The translations under genes and the position numbers were made by a program. The notes beneath the pieces are model-generated. The model was not told the origin of the DNA. It worked only from the letters and a program-made list of their open reading frames with translations, and searched no databases. A stretch of DNA of 64,000 nt from Sporolactobacillus sp. CQH2019 (GTDB lineage: Bacteria > Bacillota > Bacilli > Bacillales > Sporolactobacillaceae), in assembly GCF_028765345.1 (NCBI RefSeq), contig NZ_JARAJZ010000002.1, positions 355,278-419,277 on the forward strand, read 5' to 3'. Each line of letters begins with the position of its first letter. The stretch's first letter is position 1. Below, one piece after another: positions 23,781 through 32,972 of this stretch.

Positions 23781-23903
23781 CTCTCATCTTTCAGAAAAAC
23801 AATCTTTCTGCAGGAATTAGCACCTTCCAAGACTTGCCGAAACGTCAAATCTGGGGGTTGCCGGGCGTCATCGGGCCTGTCCCTCCGCCACTCTGGATAA
23901 GAG
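23781..23903 (-). ncRNA. SAM-I riboswitch of metNIQ
   Basis: Minus strand: P1 CTCTTATC pairs with GATGAGAG. In between are GGCGGAGGGA, CAGGCCCGATGA, CGGCAACC, GGTGCTAATTCCTGC and a P4 hairpin with AAAGA. It directly precedes a terminator, so high SAM should stop transcription of the methionine importer. Confidence 0.95.
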
Positions 23904-23932
23904 TTTGTTTCTTATTCATTTGTCGTGTTAAT

Positions 23933-23961
23933 AATTTACCACTTGATCATAGATGTGTCAA
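23933..23961 (-). promoter_or_regulatory. Promoter of metNIQ
   Basis: TTGACA (23956-23961), 17-base spacer, TAAATT (23933-23938), about 25 bases before the SAM-I aptamer. Confidence 0.85.
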
Positions 23962-24527
23962 CCTGTCGAAAAATGTTTGAAATTTTAAACTATATATTTA
24001 CACCTGTACAGCAATTTTCCTTCATTCATTGCCGCTGTGAAACTTTATAAATTAACGCGGGATCCTCCGGCGTTTGAAAAATCTGAGAACAGGAAATGCC
24101 GCTTTTCAAAATAAAAAAACTCGTGAATACGCTCAGCACGTCGCCGGCCATCCAGCAGCCGCAGCGAAATGAAAGCCGTTCACGGGTTATCGGTCCCTGA
24201 TTATTGGCCGGTCTTTGCTCTGAGGATCACTTCATTTATAAGATCCGGCCGGCACCCTTGATCGTCCTATAAACAAGGCGATCGGTCCTGTGGTCCGTCC
24301 GCATTTTCCGATCGCCCGTCGCAAACGATATAAAATTGTTTTTCTGTTCCGGCAGCCGTTTTCTGCCGCAGGTACGGCTCCTTCAATCGAACTTTCATTA
24401 AATCCGTCCCGGGGGAAATAAGTCCGGAATCCTTCCTAATCCGATGGCAGGAAATCGCCGGAAAGTTTGAGATTAATAACATTCGGGCGCGGAATCTGTC
24501 TATATTCCAGTTCACCCCGGGAAACAA
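23962..24527. other. Gap without a convincing gene; terminator-like hairpin inside
   Basis: No frame here has both a ribosome site and a recognisable protein. At 24110-24186 on the minus strand a long imperfect hairpin closed by CGTGAA / TTCACG is followed by TTTTTTTATTTT, which would end some leftward transcript. That transcript could be gerE readthrough or an unrecognised small RNA between 24190 and 24530. Confidence 0.35.
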
Positions 24528-24529
24528 CA

Positions 24530-24554
24530 GCCGGCTCTTTTGTCAGGAGCCGGC
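24530..24554 (-). terminator. Hairpin after gerE
   Basis: A perfect 8-bp stem GCCGGCTC / GAGCCGGC followed by TGTTGTTT; the T run is interrupted, so termination may be partial. Confidence 0.6.
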
Positions 24555-24559
24555 CAGTG

Positions 24560-24787
24560 CTATAATTTTAATTCTCCGAGCCTGAGCAGTTCGACAACCG
24601 CCTGGGACCGTCCTTTCACACCCAATTTCTGCATCGTGTTTGAGATATGATTGCGGACGGTTTTTTCACTGATAAAGAGTTCTTTGGCAATGTCCCGGGT
24701 TGTTTTATCCTGAACAAGCAATTCAAAGACTTCTCTTTCCCTCTTCGTCAGCAACGGCTTTGGACGATGGTATTCTTCCTTCAACAA
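24560..24787 (-). CDS. gerE: Spore germination/coat regulator GerE
   Basis: 75 residues, the normal length of GerE. Nearly the whole protein (LLTKREREVFELLVQDKTT... to LLRLGELKL) matches the B. subtilis protein as I know it, a stand-alone LuxR-type helix-turn-helix. In Bacillus it is made in the mother cell late in sporulation and controls coat genes of the sigma-K regulon. This marks the host as an endospore former. It follows sdhB in the conserved order. Confidence 0.96.
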   Translation of the reverse strand: MLKEEYHRPKPLLTKREREVFELLVQDKTTRDIAKELFISEKTVRNHISNTMQKLGVKGRSQAVVELLRLGELKL

Positions 24788-24919
24788 TTCCCCCTCCTTG
24801 CTCAGCAGTAGAGCGGGCGGGGAAGGCTTTTAGTCCCTACATTTTATGAAAACGGCAAATGATTCGTGAGCGGGATTTTCAGAAAGAGCCGATATAAAAT
24901 CCTGTCCGAATAAGTGCCA

Positions 24920-25696
24920 TTACTGATTATTGTCGCTTCCGAAGAAGTCCCGGAAAGACTGCGCCATTGTCGCCCGGTTCAAGGCGGCAATCGATGTCGT
25001 CAGCGGAATGCCTTTCGGGCAAACCTCGACACAGTTCTGCGAGTTACCGCAGCCTTCGATTCCGCCCTTGCCCATAATGGTCCGCAGCCGTTCTGCTTTG
25101 TTCATCGCTCCGGTCGGATGGGTAACGAACAGTCTGACCTGCGAAAGTGGGGCGGGGCCGATGAAACTGGATTTACTGTTCACGTTCGGGCAGGCTTCCA
25201 GGCAGACGCCGCAGGTCATGCATTTGGCCAATTCATAGGCCCACTGGCGTTTGCTTTCGGCCATGCGCGGCCCGGCACCGAGATCGTACGTTCCGTCGAT
25301 CGGAATCCATGCCTTTACTCTCTTTAAAGCGTCGAACATTCTGGTGCGGTCGACAATCAGATCGCGGACAATCGGGAAGGTGCCCATCGGAGCGAGATGA
25401 ACAGGTTTTTCCAATTTATCGATCAATGCCGTGCACGCCTGGCGCGGCCTGCCGTTGATAACCATCGAACATGCGCCGCAAACTTCTTCCAGGCAGTTCA
25501 TCTCCCACTGCGGAGCGGTGGTCTCCTCTCCTTTAGCATTCACCGGATTGCGCCGGATGGCCATTAAAGCTGAAATCACATTCATATTCTGCCGGTAAGG
25601 GACGTCAAAAGCCTCTTCATAAGGGGTCGCATCCGGCCCATCCTGTCGTTTAATGATTAGCCGCACGGTTTTTGTTGCTGTCTCAACTTCACTCAT
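24920..25696 (-). CDS. sdhB: Succinate dehydrogenase iron-sulfur subunit
   Basis: 258 residues. The N-terminal plant-type ferredoxin region holds CLEEVCGAC and C of RQACTALI ([2Fe-2S]). The C-terminal part holds CMTCGVCLEACPN and NCVEVCPKGIPL for the [4Fe-4S] and [3Fe-4S] clusters. Electrons pass from SdhA flavin to the haem of SdhC and menaquinone. Last gene of sdhCAB; 12-base gap to sdhA. Confidence 0.95.
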   Translation of the reverse strand: MSEVETATKTVRLIIKRQDGPDATPYEEAFDVPYRQNMNVISALMAIRRNPVNAKGEETTAPQWEMNCLEEVCGACSMVINGRPRQACTALIDKLEKPVHLAPMGTFPIVRDLIVDRTRMFDALKRVKAWIPIDGTYDLGAGPRMAESKRQWAYELAKCMTCGVCLEACPNVNSKSSFIGPAPLSQVRLFVTHPTGAMNKAERLRTIMGKGGIEGCGNSQNCVEVCPKGIPLTTSIAALNRATMAQSFRDFFGSDNNQ

Positions 25697-25708
25697 GATC
25701 TTTCCCCC

Positions 25709-27469
25709 TTAATGCGCTTTTGTGTAGTCACGTTTCCGCGGCTTAATCAGCGAAATGTCGACATCTTCGTATTCAAAGTCGGGGCCGTTTTTAGCCGGAT
25801 TGAATTTTGCCTTAGTCGTTTTCAGCCAATCCGGATCATTTCTGTCGGGAAATTCCGGTTTATAATGAGCGCCGCGGCTTTCATTCCGGTTATACGCCCC
25901 AAGCGTGATGACGCGGGCGAGTTCAAGCATATTCCAAAGCTGGCGGGTAAAAGAGGCACCGCTGTTGTTCCATTTTGACGTATCATTAATATCGATATTT
26001 TTATAGCGTTCCATTAATTCCTGAATTTTTTCGTCTGTCTGGAGCAGCGTCTTGTTTTCACGGACAACAGTCACATACTTCGTCATCCATTCACCGAGCT
26101 CTTTATGCAGCACATAAGCGTTCTCCTTACCGTCGAGGCCCATGATGCCTTCAAACTTTTCCTGTTCCTTTTTAAGGGCATCATCATAAAGCTTGGAGGA
26201 AATATCATCGCTCTGTTTATCAAGATTCTCCACATAACGGACAGCATTGGGTCCAGCAACCATGCCGCCGTAAATTGCCGACAGCAGTGAATTGGCGCCG
26301 AGACGATTGGCGCCGTGATACTGATACTCGCATTCGCCGCAGGCGAACAGGCCCTTGATATTCGTCATCTGGTTAAAATCGACCCACATTCCGCCCATTG
26401 AATAGTGAACAGCCGGGAAGACGCGCATCGGCACTTTGTGTGGATCTTCACCGACAAATTTCTCATAGATATCAATAATACCGCCCAGTTTGACATCGAG
26501 CTCATGATTGTCCTTAAAGGAGAGATCAAGATAAACCATATTCTCCCCGTTAAGCCCCAGGTGCTGATTTATACAAACATCAAAGATTTCGCGCGTTGCA
26601 ATATCCCGCGGAACGAGGTTTCCGTAATGCGGATATTTTTCTTCAAGGAAGTACCACGGCTTTCCGTCTTTATACGTCCAAATCCGTCCTCCTTCGCCGC
26701 GGGCGGATTCGCTCATCAGCCTCAGCTTGTCCTCACCGGGAATAGCCGTCGGATGGATCTGAATAAATTCACCGTTAGCAAAATAGACGCCCTGCTGATA
26801 AAGGCTCGATGCCGCGGATCCGGTATTAATCATTGAGTTCGTTGACTTGCCGAAGATAATGCCGAGGCCGCCGGTCGCCATGATGACCGCGTCCGCTCGG
26901 AACACCGAGATCTCCATCGATTTCATATTCTGAACGACAATTCCCCGGCACACCCGATCTTCATCAAGAACAGCCGAGAGAAATTCGACATACTCATGTT
27001 TATGAACGAGTCCCTCGGTTTCAAACCGTCTGACCTGTTCATCCATCGCATAGAGAAGCTGCTGGCCTGTCGTAGCGCCCGCATAAGCCGTCCGGTGGTA
27101 CTCGGTCCCGCCGAAGCGCCGAAAATCGAGCAGCCCTTCAGACGTACGGTTGAACATGACGCCCATGCGGTCCATTAAATGAATGATGCCCGGTGCCGCC
27201 TCGCACATCGCCTTGACCGGCGGCTGATTGGCGAGAAAGTCGCCGCCGTAAATCGTATCGTCAAAGTGCTGCCACGTTGAATCGCCTTCGCCTTTTGTAT
27301 TGACGGCACCGTTAATGCCTCCCTGCGCGCACACGGAATGCGACCGCTTAACCGGAACTACTGAAAATAGTTCGACTTCAACACCTGCTTCCGCTGCTTT
27401 TACCGTGGACATTAAACCGCCGAGGCCCCCGCCTACAACGATAATTTTTCCTTTACTCAATAGGCTCAC
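25709..27469 (-). CDS. sdhA: Succinate dehydrogenase flavoprotein subunit
   Basis: 586 residues, the normal length in Bacillus. Dinucleotide-binding GGGLGGLMSTVKAAEAG at the N-terminus. RSHSVCAQGGING holds the histidine expected to bind FAD covalently. HPTAIPG and the arginine-rich SESARGEGGRIW form the substrate site. Oxidises succinate in the TCA cycle and couples to respiration, so the host has at least part of an aerobic chain. Confidence 0.95.
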   Translation of the reverse strand: MSLLSKGKIIVVGGGLGGLMSTVKAAEAGVEVELFSVVPVKRSHSVCAQGGINGAVNTKGEGDSTWQHFDDTIYGGDFLANQPPVKAMCEAAPGIIHLMDRMGVMFNRTSEGLLDFRRFGGTEYHRTAYAGATTGQQLLYAMDEQVRRFETEGLVHKHEYVEFLSAVLDEDRVCRGIVVQNMKSMEISVFRADAVIMATGGLGIIFGKSTNSMINTGSAASSLYQQGVYFANGEFIQIHPTAIPGEDKLRLMSESARGEGGRIWTYKDGKPWYFLEEKYPHYGNLVPRDIATREIFDVCINQHLGLNGENMVYLDLSFKDNHELDVKLGGIIDIYEKFVGEDPHKVPMRVFPAVHYSMGGMWVDFNQMTNIKGLFACGECEYQYHGANRLGANSLLSAIYGGMVAGPNAVRYVENLDKQSDDISSKLYDDALKKEQEKFEGIMGLDGKENAYVLHKELGEWMTKYVTVVRENKTLLQTDEKIQELMERYKNIDINDTSKWNNSGASFTRQLWNMLELARVITLGAYNRNESRGAHYKPEFPDRNDPDWLKTTKAKFNPAKNGPDFEYEDVDISLIKPRKRDYTKAH

Positions 27470-27496
27470 CCCTTAATAGATTACTGAACTTGCTTT

Positions 27497-28105
27497 TTAA
27501 GCGATAAATGCGAATAGGGCCCGGATGCCGACATAGCCCAGCAGGACAAAAATGACGGCGACCACATAAGTGCCGATTCTTTGCGAGTGCGGGGATACAA
27601 GAATGCCCCAGTGCACACAGAACGACCAAAGCCCGTTAGAGAAGTGAAAAACAGCTGACAGGATTCCGATCATATAAAAAGCAATCATCCATGGATTGGT
27701 GAGAAGATGGGCCATCATTTCATAATTCAATGGCGTCCCGAGTGCCATGGCAACTCTTGTTTCCCAGACATGCCAGGCAAGAAAAATAACCAGAAACAAA
27801 CCGGACAGCCGCTGCAGCAAAAACATCCAGTTTCTAAAAAAGCCAAAATTTCCGACATTATTTTTTGCCGTAAATGCCATGTAAATTCCGTAAATTGCGT
27901 GATACAAAATCGGTAAATAGATTAAAACGATTTCCAAAAAGAGCAGATATGGAAGATGTTCCATAAAAGACGCCGCTTGATTGAAGGCGTCCGATCCCTT
28001 GGTTGCCTGAAAGTTGACAGTCAGGTGGACTATCAGGAACAGACCGACGGGGATAACCCCCAGCAGAGAATGCAGACGGTGCCAGGCGAAATCATTTTCA
28101 GCCAT
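27497..28105 (-). CDS. sdhC: Succinate dehydrogenase cytochrome b558 subunit
   Basis: 202 residues from the ATG at 28105, which has GGAGGGGG upstream, matching the length of B. subtilis SdhC. Five predicted membrane helices and the conserved His residues in FAWHRLHSLLG, HLTVN, ILYHAIYG and FLAWHVW that bind the two haems. Anchors SdhAB to the membrane and reduces menaquinone. First gene of sdhCAB. Confidence 0.93.
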   Translation of the reverse strand: MAENDFAWHRLHSLLGVIPVGLFLIVHLTVNFQATKGSDAFNQAASFMEHLPYLLFLEIVLIYLPILYHAIYGIYMAFTAKNNVGNFGFFRNWMFLLQRLSGLFLVIFLAWHVWETRVAMALGTPLNYEMMAHLLTNPWMIAFYMIGILSAVFHFSNGLWSFCVHWGILVSPHSQRIGTYVVAVIFVLLGYVGIRALFAFIA

Positions 28106-28188
28106 GATGCTTCCCCCTCCGACAGAAATGTTAGCGCTTATATTTGGCCGGTTGTGAATCTTTAATGACATTTTTTTGTCACAAATTC

Positions 28189-28217
28189 ATTGTAACCCTC
28201 GGTTTTTTGACAGTCAA
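28189..28217 (-). promoter_or_regulatory. Promoter of sdhCAB
   Basis: TTGACT (28212-28217), 17-base spacer, TACAAT (28189-28194). A leader of about 75 bases follows before the sdhC start. Confidence 0.75.
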
Positions 28218-28300
28218 ATGAAAAATTGAAAACGCTGTCTTTTATGGCCGTAGTGATTTGAAGGAAAAAAAGATATAATAGTCGGAGAGGAGATGAAGAA

Positions 28301-28825
28301 ATGACACGAGGCGACATCTATCCGCAGCCCGAGCACTTTGGCGATGCCAGCGTTCCGGCTTTCGGTTATGAGTTGATCAGAAACGAATTGATACCCGAAC
28401 TGCTTGGGGAAGAAACCGCATCGATTCTTTATTGGTCCGGGCGAAAGATCGCAAGGCACTACCCGTTGGATAACGAGGAGCAGCTGGCGGATTTTTTCAC
28501 ACAGGCCGGATGGGGAACATTAACGATGCTCGAAAAGGGGAAAAGCAAAATTACTTTTGATTGCCGTTCAGCCCTCATTGAATCAAGAATTAAGGATCAT
28601 CCCGAATCCGTTTCTTTTGCTCTGGAGGCCGGTTTCATTGCCGAGCAAATGCAGCGGATTCTCGGATTTATGGCGGAGAGCTATACGGATATACGGAAAG
28701 GCCGTGAAAAGAAAGCCTTATTTACAGTTAAATGGGACGCGAAAGATCCGATTGACAGAAACACAGAGCCGGCGACGCGGACTGCCCGAAAAAAAATGAA
28801 AAACGATACGCTCGGCTCATTTTAA
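28301..28825 (+). CDS. yslB: YslB family protein (DUF2507)
   Basis: 174 residues on the plus strand; GGAGAGGAG precedes the ATG. GYELIRNELIPELLGEETASILYWSGRKIAR and FTQAGWGTL are the conserved parts of the YslB family, which has a V4R-like fold. The function is unsettled. Location between lysC and sdhC is conserved in Bacillus. The C-terminal 40 residues are basic and less conserved. Confidence 0.9.
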   Translation: MTRGDIYPQPEHFGDASVPAFGYELIRNELIPELLGEETASILYWSGRKIARHYPLDNEEQLADFFTQAGWGTLTMLEKGKSKITFDCRSALIESRIKDHPESVSFALEAGFIAEQMQRILGFMAESYTDIRKGREKKALFTVKWDAKDPIDRNTEPATRTARKKMKNDTLGSF

Positions 28826-28847
28826 ATAGCATTTAAAAAATAAAAGA

Positions 28848-28890
28848 AGCCCGCCGGGATTTATGATTGTCTCCGGGGACTTTTTTTTTA
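28848..28890. terminator. Convergent terminator between yslB and lysC
   Basis: A GC-rich imperfect stem (CCCGCCGGGA with TCTCCGGGG) flanked by TTTTTTTTT on the plus strand and by TTCTTTTATTTTTT on the minus strand, so it can serve both genes. Confidence 0.75.
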
Positions 28891-28911
28891 CGGCCTGTGC
28901 GCAGAATTGAA

Positions 28912-29409
28912 TCAAAAACGGATCGATTCCTGCTCCGCAAGGTGAAAAGTTTCATGAAGCGTATCCAGTGCTTCCAGAAGCTTGTCTTCATCGATGATTG
29001 TCGAAACCTTAATTTCAGAAGTGCTGATCATCTTGATTTTGATATTTTCGGCAGCCAGTGCATGAAACATCCGGGCAGCCACCCCGGGATTTGAGGCCAT
29101 GCCGGAGCCGATAATTGATACTTTGGCCAGTTCGGATTCAAAAACCAGCTGGTGAAAGGCCAGTTCTTTCACCTGAGCGCGCAGCACTTCAACCGTTTCG
29201 TTCAGTACATCGCGATCAATTGTAAACGAAAGGCTTGTTTTTTCCTCGTTAAGTACATTCTGAACGATCACATCAATATTGATGTGCCGCTTGGCGAGCG
29301 CATCAAACACCCGCGATACTGCGTCGACACTGTTCGGAAGGCCAAGCAATGTCACTTTCGTTACGTTTTTCTCAAATGCAAGTCCTCTGACGGCCTTTGA
29401 CTTCTCCAT
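28912..29409 (-). CDS. lysC: Aspartokinase beta subunit from an internal in-frame start
   Basis: 165 residues (MEKSKAVRGLAFEKNV...) covering the two ACT domains. A near-perfect Shine-Dalgarno lies seven bases upstream of this ATG within the lysC frame, so it is very likely used. In B. subtilis aspartokinase II the alpha chain is the full product and beta is the C-terminal part, assembled as alpha2-beta2. Confidence 0.75.
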   Translation of the reverse strand: MEKSKAVRGLAFEKNVTKVTLLGLPNSVDAVSRVFDALAKRHINIDVIVQNVLNEEKTSLSFTIDRDVLNETVEVLRAQVKELAFHQLVFESELAKVSIIGSGMASNPGVAARMFHALAAENIKIKMISTSEIKVSTIIDEDKLLEALDTLHETFHLAEQESIRF

Positions 29410-30144
29410 TGCTACTTCCTCCTTAATGACCGTGCCTTCTTCATCTGTAAAAGATGAGCGTACAACCAGTTCGATATGGCTGTTCTTCGCATATTCGACG
29501 GCCCTCGGGTGGAGAACACCCGCACCAAGGTAAGCCATTTCAAGCATCTCATCATAGCTGATTTCTTTCAGCTTCCTGGCCTTGCCGACATAACGCGGAT
29601 CTGTTGTAAAGACACCAGTGACATCCGTGTAAATTTCACATTTTTCGGCACCGAAAGCCGAAGCCAGTGCGACGGCCGACGTGTCCGATCCGCCGCGCCC
29701 GAGCGTCGTGATCTCACCTTTTTCCGTAACCCCCTGGAAGCCGGCGACGATGACAACCCGTCCTTCTTTCAAGTGCGGGCGGATCTGTGATGTATCGATG
29801 GACCCGATCCGTGCACACTCATGAACGTCCTCTGTCCTGATCCCTGCCTGCCAGCCCGTAAAAGAAATCGCCGGGCAGCCGCGTTCAATCAGTACCATCG
29901 CCAGGAGAGCGATCGTCACCTGTTCACCCGTCGACAGGAGGACGTCCATCTCCCGTTTTGACGGCCTGTCCGAGATCTCACCAGCCATCGACACCAGTTC
30001 GTCCGTTGTCTTGCCCATCGCAGAAACGACGACAATCAGCTGACTGCCGGCCTTCTTCCTGTCGATGATCCTGTCCGCGACCTTCTGAAGCCGCTCCACC
30101 GTCGCTACCGATGTTCCACCAAACTTCATCACTGTTAAAGCCAC
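28912..30144 (-). CDS. lysC: Aspartokinase, lysine-regulated
   Basis: 410 residues. N-terminal KFGGTSVA, a catalytic amino-acid kinase domain with GGRGGSDTSAVALA-like motif (here LGRGGSDTS), and two C-terminal ACT domains. Phosphorylates aspartate in the first step to lysine, diaminopimelate, threonine and methionine. Control by an upstream lysine riboswitch marks it as the lysine-sensitive isozyme. An internal start with AAGGAGGAAGTAGC before an in-frame ATG at 29409 would make a separate beta chain, as in B. subtilis. Confidence 0.95.
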   Translation of the reverse strand: MALTVMKFGGTSVATVERLQKVADRIIDRKKAGSQLIVVVSAMGKTTDELVSMAGEISDRPSKREMDVLLSTGEQVTIALLAMVLIERGCPAISFTGWQAGIRTEDVHECARIGSIDTSQIRPHLKEGRVVIVAGFQGVTEKGEITTLGRGGSDTSAVALASAFGAEKCEIYTDVTGVFTTDPRYVGKARKLKEISYDEMLEMAYLGAGVLHPRAVEYAKNSHIELVVRSSFTDEEGTVIKEEVAMEKSKAVRGLAFEKNVTKVTLLGLPNSVDAVSRVFDALAKRHINIDVIVQNVLNEEKTSLSFTIDRDVLNETVEVLRAQVKELAFHQLVFESELAKVSIIGSGMASNPGVAARMFHALAAENIKIKMISTSEIKVSTIIDEDKLLEALDTLHETFHLAEQESIRF

Positions 30145-30270
30145 TCTTCCTCGCTCCTTTAGTTATTGGCCGGCATAAGATCTGCCGCCGCCCCTCTCTC
30201 GCCCTCTATACAGAAACAGCGGGACCCTTGAAAGAGCACGTACTTCCTTAAATTTCGAACATCTTCGCTG

Positions 30271-30298
30271 ATAAAAAGAACAGCGAGAATCCCCGCTG
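30271..30298 (-). terminator. Terminator of the lysine riboswitch
   Basis: Stem CAGCGGG / CTCGCTG with loop GATT, followed by TTCTTTTTAT on the minus strand. Confidence 0.85.
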
Positions 30299-30329
30299 CT
30301 GAACAATCGAACGTTTTCCAACATGCTGA

Positions 30330-30494
30330 GATAGTTCTCCACACCCATGAGTGTGACAGCTCTGCGCTTATTCAGCGCAGATCCAGCCGGCTGCGTGATG
30401 AACCGCTTCCGGCTTCGGCAGGCTCCCCTTTCCGCCGCGGTCGGTGAAGTTCACCCTTCTCGCGCGGTTTAGTCATGAAGACCGCTCCTCTATC
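30330..30494 (-). ncRNA. Lysine riboswitch (L-box)
   Basis: P1 GATAG / CTATC encloses AGAGGAGCGGTCTTCATGACTA, GGAAAGGGGAGCC, GCCGAAGC, a long P4 arm, GCTGTCAC and GGAGAACTATCTC, in the same order as the B. subtilis lysC leader. Total about 165 bases, normal for the class. Lysine binding should favour the following terminator. Confidence 0.93.
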
Positions 30495-30525
30495 ACTAGA
30501 TATTTGAAAAAATTAAGTTACGGAA

Positions 30526-30554
30526 ATTATAACAAAATTCATGTTTTGAAACAA
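30526..30554 (-). promoter_or_regulatory. Promoter of lysC
   Basis: TTGTTT (30549-30554), 17-base spacer, TATAAT (30526-30531). Confidence 0.8.
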
Positions 30555-30560
30555 CACCTT

Positions 30561-32342
30561 TTAAGAAGGATCGCTCAAATATTTTTTAACGTTCTCCGCT
30601 ATTTTATGCGGCAGGCCGGCTTCCATTAAATTCTCGCTGCTTGCCTCGCGAATTTTCTTTACAGAGCCGAATTTCCGCAGCAGTGCTTGCTTCCGCTGTT
30701 TGCCGATTCCCGGGATATCGTCCAGTACGGAATGGATCATCGCTTTGTTCCTGACCTGCCTGTGGAATGTAATAGCAAAGCGGTGCACTTCATCCTGAAT
30801 GCGCTGCAGCAGATAAAAAGCCTGACTGTTTCTGGCAAGAGGAACAGGCAGCGACTGCTCGCCCGCGACCAGCTGCGAAGTCCGGTGCTTATCATCCTTG
30901 ACAAGGCCGCAGACAGGAATATAAAGGCCGAATTCATTTTCCAGAACATCAATGGCTGCGGCAAGCTGTCCTTTGCCGCCGTCGATCAGAATCAGATCCG
31001 GCAGAACAGCAGCCTCTTTAAGCAGCCTCGTATAGCGGCGGCGGACGACCTCTTTCATTGTCGCGTAATCATCCGGACCTTCGACCGTCTTAATGCGGTA
31101 TTTACGATAATCGTTTTTTTTCGGGCGGCCGTCCTCAAAAACAACCATGGCCGAAACGGGATCCGTTCCCTGAATATTTGAGTTGTCAAACGTCTCGATC
31201 CGGTGCGGTGCCGGCATGTCCAGTGCTTTTCCGAGCTGTTCGACGGCGCCGACCGTTCGTTTTTCGTCGCGTTCAATTAAAGCGAATTTTTCTTTAAGAG
31301 CAATCTGCGCATTTTTAACCGCCATCTGCACAAGCTCTTTTTTCCGCCCGCGCTGCGGCTGAAGGACGGCGGTTTTCAACATCTGTCCGGCAAGCTGCCG
31401 GTCAACCTGATTTGGGATCAGCACTTCTTTGGGTTTGATATGATTCCGGCGGGAATAAAATTGGCCGATAAAAGTCAGAAAATCCTCTTCCGGTTCCTGA
31501 TAAAAGGGAAACATCGACGCATCGCGCTCGATTAATTTTCCCTGGCGCATAAAGAAGACCTGAACACACATCCATCCTTTGTCGTAGGCATAGCCGAATA
31601 TATCCCGGTCATCAAGATCGTTAAGAATCACTTTCTGCTCTTCCATCAAAGTCTCGATGCTGCGGATCTGATCGCGCAGCTCTTTGGCTTTTTCAAAATT
31701 CAGCCGGTTTGACGCGTCGATCATTTCCTGTTTCAGCCTGAGTTTTACTTCCTGATAGCCGCCGTTCAGAAAATGGGTGATTTCTTCGGTCATTTTCTGA
31801 AACGTTTCCTTCGGTATATCATTGACGCATGGCGCAAGGCACTGACCGATATGGTAATACAGACAGACGCGATTCGGCAGGGTCCGGCATTTCCGAAGCG
31901 GATAGAGACGGTCAAGCAGCCGCTTGGTTTCATTTGCCGCCGTGACATTCGGATAAGGGCCGAAATATTTACCGCTTTTCCGATTGACTTTTCGCGTAAT
32001 GATCAGGCGGGGATACGTCTCTGAAGTCAGTTTGATATAAGGATAACTTTTATCATCCTTAAGCATGATATTGTATTTAGGCTCATATTTCTTAATCAGA
32101 TTGATTTCGAGCAGCAGGGATTCGATTTCCGAGGATACGACGATATACTCAAAATCGGCAATATCGGCAACAAGGCGCTGCGTCTTGGCATCGTGCGACC
32201 CGCTGAAATAGGAGTGAACGCGATTGAACAGATTTTTGGCTTTTCCGACGTAGATAATTTCCCCCTGCATATTTTTCATTTGGTAACAGCCCGGCTGTTT
32301 CGGCAGCAGGCTGAGTTTCTCTTTAATTTTTCGGCTGGCCAT
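30561..32342 (-). CDS. uvrC: Excinuclease ABC subunit C
   Basis: 593 residues. N-terminal GIY-YIG nuclease domain ([22 protein letters not shown], 17-38), a cysteine cluster, a UVR motif ([12 protein letters not shown]), the C-terminal RNase H-like endonuclease region ([34 protein letters not shown]) and helix-hairpin-helix motifs ([19 protein letters not shown]). Makes the 3' and 5' cuts in nucleotide excision repair with UvrAB. Between trxA and lysC as in Bacillus. Confidence 0.96.
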   Translation of the reverse strand: MASRKIKEKLSLLPKQPGCYQMKNMQGEIIYVGKAKNLFNRVHSYFSGSHDAKTQRLVADIADFEYIVVSSEIESLLLEINLIKKYEPKYNIMLKDDKSYPYIKLTSETYPRLIITRKVNRKSGKYFGPYPNVTAANETKRLLDRLYPLRKCRTLPNRVCLYYHIGQCLAPCVNDIPKETFQKMTEEITHFLNGGYQEVKLRLKQEMIDASNRLNFEKAKELRDQIRSIETLMEEQKVILNDLDDRDIFGYAYDKGWMCVQVFFMRQGKLIERDASMFPFYQEPEEDFLTFIGQFYSRRNHIKPKEVLIPNQVDRQLAGQMLKTAVLQPQRGRKKELVQMAVKNAQIALKEKFALIERDEKRTVGAVEQLGKALDMPAPHRIETFDNSNIQGTDPVSAMVVFEDGRPKKNDYRKYRIKTVEGPDDYATMKEVVRRRYTRLLKEAAVLPDLILIDGGKGQLAAAIDVLENEFGLYIPVCGLVKDDKHRTSQLVAGEQSLPVPLARNSQAFYLLQRIQDEVHRFAITFHRQVRNKAMIHSVLDDIPGIGKQRKQALLRKFGSVKKIREASSENLMEAGLPHKIAENVKKYLSDPS

Positions 32343-32468
32343 GTTTCCTTCATCCTTTACAAAAACTGTGAAGCAGAGTATCGAATAAAATAGAAAACCT
32401 GCATCTTTTTATTATCACTGAGATGGGCAAAAGATTCAACCATCTCTCACGGAACTGCGGAGAAACAG

Positions 32469-32511
32469 AAAACCGGAGTCAAAAACGCTTTGCGCGTTTC
32501 TGCTCCGGTTC
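32469..32511 (-). terminator. Terminator of trxA
   Basis: Stem ACCGGAG / CTCCGGT with a long paired loop, followed by TTTCTG on the minus strand. Confidence 0.7.
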
Positions 32512-32546
32512 TTGCGGATGCTTCCCGATCCGTTTTACAGTAGTAA

Positions 32547-32864
32547 TCAGCCGATGTGCTGCTTGATACGGTCAACGAGAGCTTCCTTCGGTGTAAAGCC
32601 GACAACCTTATCGGCAATTTCGCCGTCTTTAAAGAGAAACATCGTCGGAATGCTCATCACGCCGAATTTGCTTGCAGTCGCCTGATTTTCATCAACGTCA
32701 AGCTTGACGATTTTCAGTTTATCCGATAATTCGGAATCGACTTCTTCAAGAACCGGAGCCATCATTTTGCACGGGCCGCACCACGTCGCCCAAAAATCGG
32801 CCAGCACAAGTCCTTTCGATGTTTCATCCGCAAAATTTGCGTCATTTACCTGATTGATAGCCAT
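32547..32864 (-). CDS. trxA: Thioredoxin
   Basis: 105 residues from the ATG at 32864 (AAGGAGG upstream). Active site WCGPC with Cys29 and Cys32 and the conserved cis-proline in SIPTMFLF. General cytoplasmic dithiol reductant. An extended -10 (TGCTATACT) lies about 50 bases upstream of the start. Confidence 0.96.
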   Translation of the reverse strand: MAINQVNDANFADETSKGLVLADFWATWCGPCKMMAPVLEEVDSELSDKLKIVKLDVDENQATASKFGVMSIPTMFLFKDGEIADKVVGFTPKEALVDRIKQHIG

Positions 32865-32972
32865 GGAATCATGACCTCCTTGTATCATTCTTACTTCTTA
32901 TGTGACAAAGTATAGCATCTCCATCGGCGAGATTCCATTATTCAGCTCACGCGATGATTTTTCCCGCCGCAT

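Noticed and set aside
24267-24527. Minus-strand frame of 86 codons after gerE
   Set aside because: It begins inside the gerE terminator hairpin, has no ribosome site, and shows no protein-like pattern.
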